NCBI GenBank assembly: GCA_018712425.1
Contig: DVHA01000215.1
Span: 1-9,737, forward strand
Direction of reading: 5' to 3'
Source of the DNA: Candidatus Faecivivens stercoravium
Lineage (GTDB): Bacteria > Bacillota > Clostridia > Oscillospirales > Ruminococcaceae
Length of the DNA stretch: 9,737 nucleotides
Part shown: one piece after another, positions 5,046 to 9,737 of the stretch
Numbering within the stretch: the first letter of the stretch is position 1
Layout: each line of letters starts with the position of its first letter
Translations under genes and position numbers: made by a program
Notes under the pieces: generated by a model
The model's database searches: none
Told to the model about the DNA's origin: nothing
The model's input: only the letters and a program-made list of their open reading frames with translations

Positions 5046-6620
5046 CAAAAAAGCATTTTCTACAAATACTTCCGCAGCACCGCCGCCGTGGTCGCCGCGT
5101 CGATCCTGGTCCTGGGGAGCCTGTTTATGATCTTCGCGTCCGATTATTTCAAAGAGGACAAGCGGGAGACGATGCAGCAGCAGATCACCATCACCAGTTC
5201 CCTCCTTCTCGCCAATTCCGAATACGACGGGGAACAAAACCGGGTGGTGGTCAACTCTTCCGCCATCACCGAGGGGTTTGAGACCCTGTCGATGCTAAAC
5301 GACAGCGCGGTCTTTTTCACCAACTCCTCCGGCGTCATCCAGATCTGGTGCGAGGACGGCGCCCTCTCCCAGCCGGTCTACACCGTCTCCCCCCAGGTGC
5401 TTCGGTCGATCGACCAGGACGGCAGCTATTTCGCCGCCGGGCGGCTGGAGGGCCTGTTCGACGAATCCTACTATACCTACGGCGAAGCGATCCAGATGGG
5501 CGGCGCTACCATCGGCTACATCTTCATCGCCGAGCCCAGCAGCGAGCTCTCCGCCTTCCTCACCGAGATGATCAAGATGTTCCTCCTCTCGGCGGTGGCG
5601 GTGCTGGTTTTGTCGGTGGTCGTCACCTACTACTCGACCATCAAGATGGTCCGGCCGCTGCGGGAGATGGCGGCCGCCGCCAAGAAATTCGGCCAGGGGG
5701 ACTTCTCCTCCCGGATTGAGGTCACCTCCGACGACGAGGTGGGCCAGCTGGCAATGGCCCTCAACAACATGGCCCAGTCCCTCTCCCAGCAGGAATCGAT
5801 GCGCCGCAGCTTTGTCGCCAACGTCTCCCACGAGCTGAAGACGCCGATGACCTCGATCGGCGGGTTTATCGATGGGATCCTGGACGGCACCATCCCACCC
5901 TCCGAGCACAAAAAGTACCTCCGGATTGTCTCGGAAGAGACCCAGCGGCTCTCCCGGCTGGTCCGCAGTATGTTAAACCTCTCCCGGATTGAGGCGGGCG
6001 AGCTGAAGCTCAACCGCACAAACCTCAACATCGTCGACACCATCGCCCAGACCCTCTTCACCTTCGAGCAGTCGATCGACCAGAAGAAACTGGATATCCA
6101 GGGGCTGGATGTGGGGAAGGTGATGGTCGACGCCGACGCCGACCTGATCCACCAGGTGGTCTATAACCTCATCGAAAACGCCGTCAAGTTCGTCAATGAA
6201 GGCGGCTGCCTCGCCTTCTCCTTCCGGACGGACGGGGGGATGACCTACATCGGCATCCGCAATTCGGGCGAGGGCCTCTCCAAAGAGGAAATCCCCCGGG
6301 TCTTCGACCGGTTCTACAAGACCGACCGCAGCCGCGGCATCGACAAAAACGGCGTCGGGCTGGGGCTCTACCTGGTCAAGTCGATCGTCGGCCTCCACGG
6401 CGGCGACATCATCGTCAGCAGCGTTCAGGGGGAATACACCGAATTCGTCTTCTCGGTGCCGTCGGCGAAGATCAAGTCCTCCCCGATCGTCACCGGCCGG
6501 GAAAAGGAGTACGGCGTCAACTCTTCCGGGCTGATCCCGGTGGAACAGGCGGCCGAAACGCCGGAGGAACCCCCGGAAGGCCGGGAAGGCGCTGAAAACG
6601 GCCCCGCCGCCGGGACTTGA
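5043..6620 (+). CDS. Membrane sensor histidine kinase (525 aa, TTG start)
   Basis: Two-component sensor kinase with this order: TM1 (about 12-32), extracytoplasmic sensor region (about 33-176), TM2 (about 177-197), HAMP linker (about 198-251), HisKA with phospho-acceptor H263 in FVANVSHELKTPM, and HATPase (about 363-475). The N box has N375 and N379 (NLIENAVKF), the F box is FDRFYKTD (421-428) and the G2 box is GVGLGLYLV (437-445). The G1 box reads IRNSGEGL, with Asn407 where Asp is usual; several active kinases have this. There is no cytoplasmic PAS domain, unlike Bacillus WalK. A Pro/Glu/Gly-rich tail follows (476-525). The TTG at 5043 is chosen because it has GGAGG 9 nt upstream and leaves a normal short N-terminus before TM1. 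The longer frame to GTG 4947 starts inside repeat copy B. It likely pairs with the regulator at 3982 and may control the adjacent htrA. Confidence 0.93.
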   Translation: MQKSIFYKYFRSTAAVVAASILVLGSLFMIFASDYFKEDKRETMQQQITITSSLLLANSEYDGEQNRVVVNSSAITEGFETLSMLNDSAVFFTNSSGVIQIWCEDGALSQPVYTVSPQVLRSIDQDGSYFAAGRLEGLFDESYYTYGEAIQMGGATIGYIFIAEPSSELSAFLTEMIKMFLLSAVAVLVLSVVVTYYSTIKMVRPLREMAAAAKKFGQGDFSSRIEVTSDDEVGQLAMALNNMAQSLSQQESMRRSFVANVSHELKTPMTSIGGFIDGILDGTIPPSEHKKYLRIVSEETQRLSRLVRSMLNLSRIEAGELKLNRTNLNIVDTIAQTLFTFEQSIDQKKLDIQGLDVGKVMVDADADLIHQVVYNLIENAVKFVNEGGCLAFSFRTDGGMTYIGIRNSGEGLSKEEIPRVFDRFYKTDRSRGIDKNGVGLGLYLVKSIVGLHGGDIIVSSVQGEYTEFVFSVPSAKIKSSPIVTGREKEYGVNSSGLIPVEQAAETPEEPPEGREGAENGPAAGT

Positions 6621-6670
6621 GCAGATTGTTACATTCTGCGGAAGAAAAGTTCATCTTTATCTGGTATCCT
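6621..6670 (+). promoter_or_regulatory. Palindrome and possible extended -10 upstream of htrA
   Basis: Directly after the kinase stop is a 19-bp palindrome, 6621-6639: GCAGA, then TGT-T-ACA, then TCTGC, with 8 of 9 position pairs symmetrical. Then TGGTATCCT (6662-6670) could be an extended -10; no good -35 is seen. This would let htrA be transcribed separately from the kinase and repressed or activated at the palindrome. Confidence 0.35.
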
Positions 6671-6730
6671 GAAGATAGGAAATGACTTCCCTCACCGTTT
6701 ACAGCCATTTTGCAGAAAGGTGTTGAGTGA

Positions 6731-8230
6731 ATGGCAGATCAGAACTACCGGCGGCCGGATGAAACCGGGGACGGCCGGCAGGAATACGGCGGCGGCTCGA
6801 CCTATCACGGCGGGCGGGCAGCCGGCTGGGGCGAAACCCCCGGCGGCAACCCCAACGGCATGGACGGCCAGCCCCCGCAGTACGGAATGAACGAAAACGG
6901 CCAGTACCGTTACAGCTATGAAGACTATGACCGCATCTCCTACGGCCCCGGCGCCGGTACGGCGGACAGCGGCAAAAAGGGCGGGAACGGGGTCAAGGTC
7001 TTCGCCGTGATTATGACCGTCCTGTTTATCATCGTCGTGGTGATGCTCGTAGGCCTGATTGCGGCAAACCGGACGGAAACGACTTCCGCCGGTTCAATCC
7101 CCACCGTTGAAAACAGTTCCGCCTCCGCAGACGAAACTTCCCGGGAGGAGCTGCAGGTCCCGAGCCTCAGCATCACCTCCCACGCCGAAGAGGATACCTA
7201 TATCAGCTCGGACGGCAAACTGACCACCCCGCAGATCTATGAAAAGGTGCGGCCGTCGGTCGTCGGCATCCTCAACTATGGGGCGGAAAACCCGCTGACC
7301 GCCTCTTCTTCCGGCAGCGGCATCATCCTCACCAGCGACGGCTATATCCTGACCAACGCCCATGTCATTGAGGGGGCGGCCAACCTGATCGTCGTCCTGG
7401 ACAACAACGAGGAATACGCCGCCCAGGTCATCGGCACCGATACCACCACCGACCTCGCGGTCCTCAAAATCGAGGCGGAAAACCTGACCGCTTCGGAACT
7501 GGGCGATTCCGGCCAGTTACAGGTCGGGGAAAAGGTGGTCGCCATCGGCAACCCGGCAGGCTTAAACCTCGCCGGCTCCACCACCCAGGGCTGCGTCTCC
7601 GGCCTTGACCGGACGATCACCGTCACCCTCGACAGCGGCGAAACCATCAGCATGGAGGTCATCCAGACCGACGCCGCCATCAACCCCGGCAACTCGGGCG
7701 GGCCGCTGATCAACGAATACGGCCAGGTCATCGGCATCAATTCCAGCCGCCTCTCCTCCTCGACCTACAACGGCATCGGGTTTGCGATCCCGATAAACAA
7801 TGCCCTCCCGGTCGTGGAAGACCTGATCCAGTACGGTTATGTGACCGGGCGGGTCAAGCTCGGCATCACCTACTACACCATCAGCGAAGTGGTCGGCGCA
7901 ATGTCCGGCTATACCCCGGGCCTCTTGGTCTACAGCGTCGATACGACAATGGATATCTACCAGAAGGGCATCCGGGCGGGGGATATCATCACCGAAATTG
8001 ATGGAACCCCTGTCACCACCAAGGACGCGGTTAAGCAGGCACTCGAGGGCAAGTCCCCTGGCGACAGCATCCTCCTCACCTGTTACCGGACCACCGCAGC
8101 CGGCGGCTCGACCTTCTCGGTGGAGGTCATCCTCGGCGAGGACACCGGCAACAGCGACACCAGCTCCTATTCGACCGAAACCGGCGGGTCGGTCGGCGTC
8201 CCGACCGCTTTGCCCCACAGCGGGACCTGA
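6731..8230 (+). CDS. htrA: Membrane-anchored HtrA/DegP-type serine protease with PDZ domain (499 aa)
   Basis: Envelope quality-control protease that degrades misfolded exported proteins. The N-terminus (1-87) is a Gly/Tyr/Asn/Asp-rich, presumably cytoplasmic segment. One TM helix (about 88-112) follows, then a Ser/Thr/Glu linker. The trypsin-like domain (about 165-365) has the full catalytic triad: H211 in LTNAHVIEGA, D241 in TDLAVLKI and S322 in INPGNSGGPL. A single PDZ domain spans about 376-468 (GIRAGDIITEIDG), and a Ser/Thr-rich tail ends the protein. The length is above the usual 400-450 aa, owing to the N-terminal extension. AAAGGTG lies about 8 nt before the ATG at 6731. It sits 110 nt after the kinase, with no terminator between them. 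In Bacillus, HtrA-type proteases are controlled by CssRS and one ends the walRK operon, so stress control by the adjacent two-component pair is likely. Confidence 0.95.
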   Translation: MADQNYRRPDETGDGRQEYGGGSTYHGGRAAGWGETPGGNPNGMDGQPPQYGMNENGQYRYSYEDYDRISYGPGAGTADSGKKGGNGVKVFAVIMTVLFIIVVVMLVGLIAANRTETTSAGSIPTVENSSASADETSREELQVPSLSITSHAEEDTYISSDGKLTTPQIYEKVRPSVVGILNYGAENPLTASSSGSGIILTSDGYILTNAHVIEGAANLIVVLDNNEEYAAQVIGTDTTTDLAVLKIEAENLTASELGDSGQLQVGEKVVAIGNPAGLNLAGSTTQGCVSGLDRTITVTLDSGETISMEVIQTDAAINPGNSGGPLINEYGQVIGINSSRLSSSTYNGIGFAIPINNALPVVEDLIQYGYVTGRVKLGITYYTISEVVGAMSGYTPGLLVYSVDTTMDIYQKGIRAGDIITEIDGTPVTTKDAVKQALEGKSPGDSILLTCYRTTAAGGSTFSVEVILGEDTGNSDTSSYSTETGGSVGVPTALPHSGT

Positions 8231-8238
8231 GACAGACA

Positions 8239-8279
8239 AAAACGAGCGTATCCGGATATGGATACGCTCGTTTTATTTT
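8239..8279 (+). terminator. Perfect intrinsic terminator after htrA
   Basis: AAAACGAGCGTATCC (8239-8253) pairs exactly with GGATACGCTCGTTTT (8260-8274) around GGATAT, then ATTTT. With A-runs before and T-runs after, it may work in both directions. It starts 8 nt after the stop codon. Confidence 0.93.
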
Positions 8280-8288
8280 GGGATTATG

Positions 8289-8482
8289 TTTTGGGTGCTG
8301 CGCACGCTTCGTTTCGGATACAGCAGCTGTGGACAGCTTCGGAAGTACGGAAGGTGGGCGCCCGGGAAAGGGCTCTGCCCTCTCCACTCCCGCAAGCCCT
8401 TTAAAAAGGGCTTGACCCTAAACTTCTGATCTTCGCACGTTTCTTCGGAATTTCCACGCCAGCGCCGATTCTTACGTTTCAG
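8289..8482 (+). repeat. Dispersed 195-bp structured repeat, copy C (direct)
   Basis: Third copy of the element at 2768 and 4772. It begins 10 nt after the htrA terminator and ends 19 nt beyond the stop of the convergent flavoprotein gene. The long hairpin is CAAGCCCTTT (8393-8402) with AAAGGGCTTG (8405-8414). Here A8394 pairs with T8413, whereas copy A has C2873 paired with G2892: a compensatory change. No separate terminator is visible for the flavoprotein gene, so the element is the only strong hairpin available there. Confidence 0.93.
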
Positions 8483-8500
8483 CCGACGGCCTTTTCCCGA

Positions 8501-9118
8501 TTACCGGATGAAATTGGTCCGCTGGAACGGTTCCTTTTCCGGCAGGCCGAACTGCTCTTTCCCGAGGGCGATGCTCTTCATCAGGAAGGCCATGTTGCGG
8601 GCCAGCGTCCGCATCTGCTGCAAACCCTCCGCGTCCTGCTCTGCCTCGCCCGGCAGGCTGCCGTGCACCCCATTCCAGTACTGGCCGGAAGCGACCGGCA
8701 TACCGGAAATGGTAAAGTACTTGTTCAGCTCGTCGTGGGTCGCGGTCAGGCCGCCCCGGCGGGCCGACGCCACCGATGCGCCGACTTTCATCGTCTTGTC
8801 GAAGAGGGTGCTGTAAAACAGCCGGTCGAGGAAAGAGACCATCGTCCCGTTGGCCGAACCGAAATAGACGGGGCTGGAGATGACCACGCCGTCGGCCGCT
8901 TCAAATTTGGGGGCGGTCTCGTTCACCAGGTCGTCAAAGACACATTTGCCCTTCTTTTTGCAGCTCAGGCAGCCGATACATCCCCGGATATCCTTATTGC
9001 CGACGACGACCGTCTCCACTTCAATCCCTTCCGCCGTAAAAACCTTTTCCATCTCTTTCAGCGCGACCGCGTCGTTGCCGTTGGGGCGGGGGCTGCCGTT
9101 GATCATCAATACCTTCAT
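8501..9118 (-). CDS. Iron-sulfur flavoprotein / NAD(P)H-dependent FMN reductase-family protein (205 aa)
   Basis: Flavodoxin-fold redox protein, cytoplasmic, predicted to bind FMN and probably a [4Fe-4S] cluster. The N-terminus MKVLMINGSPRPNGND holds the FMN phosphate-binding loop (NGSPRPNGN, 7-15). C47-x2-C50-x2-C53-x5-C59 is the compact cysteine motif of the Isf family. SSPVYFGSANGTMVSFLDR at about 80-98 is the second conserved block of this family. The length of 205 aa is normal. The ATG at 9118 has GGAGG 7 nt upstream and a near-perfect promoter further up. It converges on htrA and diverges from the Rrf2 regulator, which may control it. Possible roles are electron transfer, oxygen or peroxide detoxification, or quinone/nitro reduction; the substrate cannot be read from the sequence. 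Confidence 0.9.
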   Translation of the reverse strand: MKVLMINGSPRPNGNDAVALKEMEKVFTAEGIEVETVVVGNKDIRGCIGCLSCKKKGKCVFDDLVNETAPKFEAADGVVISSPVYFGSANGTMVSFLDRLFYSTLFDKTMKVGASVASARRGGLTATHDELNKYFTISGMPVASGQYWNGVHGSLPGEAEQDAEGLQQMRTLARNMAFLMKSIALGKEQFGLPEKEPFQRTNFIR

Positions 9119-9159
9119 CTGTATACCTCCGTTTTCGTTTGGACATCGTGTACATATTT

Positions 9160-9188
9160 AGTATAACTTTTATCCCCTGCCTTGTCAA
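9160..9188 (-). promoter_or_regulatory. Consensus sigma-A promoter for the flavoprotein
   Basis: On the minus strand: a perfect TTGACA (9183-9188), a 17-nt spacer and TATACT (9160-9165). Transcription should start near 9153, giving a leader of about 35 nt. This is the strongest promoter in the window. Confidence 0.88.
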
Positions 9189-9260
9189 GAAACCCTTTCT
9201 TATCACTCTTTATACCTTTACGTTTACACCTGTATCTTCCCAGAATTCACAAAATTTTTA

Positions 9261-9289
9261 TTGCGAAACGGAATTCCCAGTGGTATAAT
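9261..9289 (+). promoter_or_regulatory. Extended -10 promoter for the Rrf2 regulator
   Basis: TTGCGA (9261-9266), a 17-nt spacer and a perfect TATAAT (9284-9289) preceded by TGG. A GGAATTCC palindrome (9270-9277) sits in the spacer and a second GAATTC lies at 9243-9248. These are possible autoregulatory sites, though six-base palindromes are common. The leader to the ATG at 9313 is only about 17 nt. Confidence 0.82.
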
Positions 9290-9312
9290 AGGGTAAAAGG
9301 GGGTAAGCGCGG

Positions 9313-9737
9313 ATGAAAATCTCGACAAAAGGCCGCTATGCGCTGCGGATGATGCTGGATATCGCCCGCCAGGGGGATGACGCGGTCGTCTCCCTCAAGG
9401 ACATCTCCGGCCGGCAGGAAATTTCAGTCAAATACCAGGAGCAGATCGTGATGCAGCTCAGCCGGGCGGGCTTCCTCTCCAGCGTCCGGGGCCCGTCGGG
9501 CGGATACCGGCTGGTGCGCAGGCCGGAAGAGTATAAAGTCGGCGAGATCCTGCGGGCAATCGAGGGCAGCCTCGCGCCGGTCGCTTGTCTCGACGGGGAG
9601 GAGAACCAGTGCGCCCGGTGCGACCACTGCGAGACCCTTTCCTTCTGGCAGGGGCTGGATGAGGTCATCAACCGGTATGTCGACCAGTTTACCCTCCAGG
9701 ACCTGTTAAACGAGTGCAAAGAGCAGGAAGAGGCGGC
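9313..9737 (+). CDS. Rrf2/IscR-family transcription regulator, 3' end cut by window
   Basis: Winged-helix regulator sensing Fe-S or cysteine/redox status. The translation starts MKISTKGRYALRMMLDIA, the classic Rrf2 N-terminus. It continues with an HTH (about 27-52, ISVKYQEQIVMQLSRAGFL) and the wing VRGPSGGYRL at 58-67. The cluster-binding region has C92, C100, C103 and C106, in CLDGEENQC and ARCDHCETLSFW. IscR uses three cysteines; C92, C100 and C106 align with these and C103 is extra. The 141 codons present lack a stop; the family is about 135-165 aa, so it is nearly complete. AGGGGG is about 9-10 nt before the ATG. In related genomes such a gene is often followed by iscS/nifU-type genes, which would lie outside the window. 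Confidence 0.92.
   Translation, partial: MKISTKGRYALRMMLDIARQGDDAVVSLKDISGRQEISVKYQEQIVMQLSRAGFLSSVRGPSGGYRLVRRPEEYKVGEILRAIEGSLAPVACLDGEENQCARCDHCETLSFWQGLDEVINRYVDQFTLQDLLNECKEQEEA

Noticed and set aside
5295..5909. Minus-strand frame of 204 codons opposite the kinase
   Set aside because: Shadow of the kinase HAMP and HisKA coding region; no ribosome site or recognisable domain.
6627..6632. TGTTAC after the kinase stop as a WalR box
   Set aside because: Only one half-site is present; the second TGTWAH repeat at the 5-nt spacing is missing. The palindrome described explains the sequence better.
8393..8414. Repeat hairpin as an intrinsic terminator for the flavoprotein gene
   Set aside because: The stem is strong, but on the minus strand it is followed by GCGGGAG with no U-run, so it does not meet the intrinsic terminator pattern.

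Overview
The window looks like a chromosomal segment from a GC-rich, low-GC-phylum-type Gram-positive anaerobe (class Clostridia, plausibly an Oscillospiraceae/Ruminococcaceae gut species). This is inferred from strong GGAGG ribosome sites, G/C-rich third codon positions, sigma-A promoters with extended -10 elements, a CIRCE/HrcA operator, an HtrA with a cytoplasmic N-terminus and one TM anchor, an Isf-type flavoprotein and an Rrf2 regulator. I did no database search, so the taxonomic call is inference.

Layout. (1) Positions 1-1350, minus strand: a two-gene operon encoding a YfcE/MJ0936-type metallophosphodiesterase and an RlmA-type 23S rRNA guanine methyltransferase (3' end cut by the window edge), driven by a near-consensus promoter at 1422-1450. 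(2) Positions 1479-2674, plus strand: three small genes of unknown function, the third interrupted by an in-frame TAG; a sigma-E-like promoter motif lies upstream. (3) Positions 2721-3220: a terminator, a 195-bp dispersed repeat (copy A), then a CIRCE operator, a sigma-A promoter and a short leader with a possible peptide ORF. (4) Positions 3221-8230, plus strand: GNAT acetyltransferase, OmpR/PhoB-type response regulator, terminator plus an inverted repeat copy (B), sensor histidine kinase, and membrane-anchored HtrA protease closed by a perfect terminator. (5) Positions 8289-9118: repeat copy C and a minus-strand iron-sulfur flavoprotein. (6) Positions 9313-9737: a divergent Rrf2/IscR-type regulator cut by the window end.

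How it fits together. The regulator-kinase-HtrA block resembles an envelope or secretion-stress system (compare CssRS-htrA or the HtrA-type protease at the end of the walRK operon of Bacillus). A heat-shock (CIRCE) operator sits one gene upstream, so the block 3028-8230 may be a stress-response neighbourhood. The flavoprotein and Rrf2 genes form a divergent redox/Fe-S pair.

The most unusual content is a ~195-bp, non-coding, hairpin-rich repeat present three times within 5.7 kb (A and C direct, B inverted), each copy close downstream of an intrinsic terminator. One base pair in its longest hairpin changes in a compensatory way between copies. Copy B separates the response regulator from its kinase and supplies a spurious upstream GTG that would mislead automatic start calling for the kinase.
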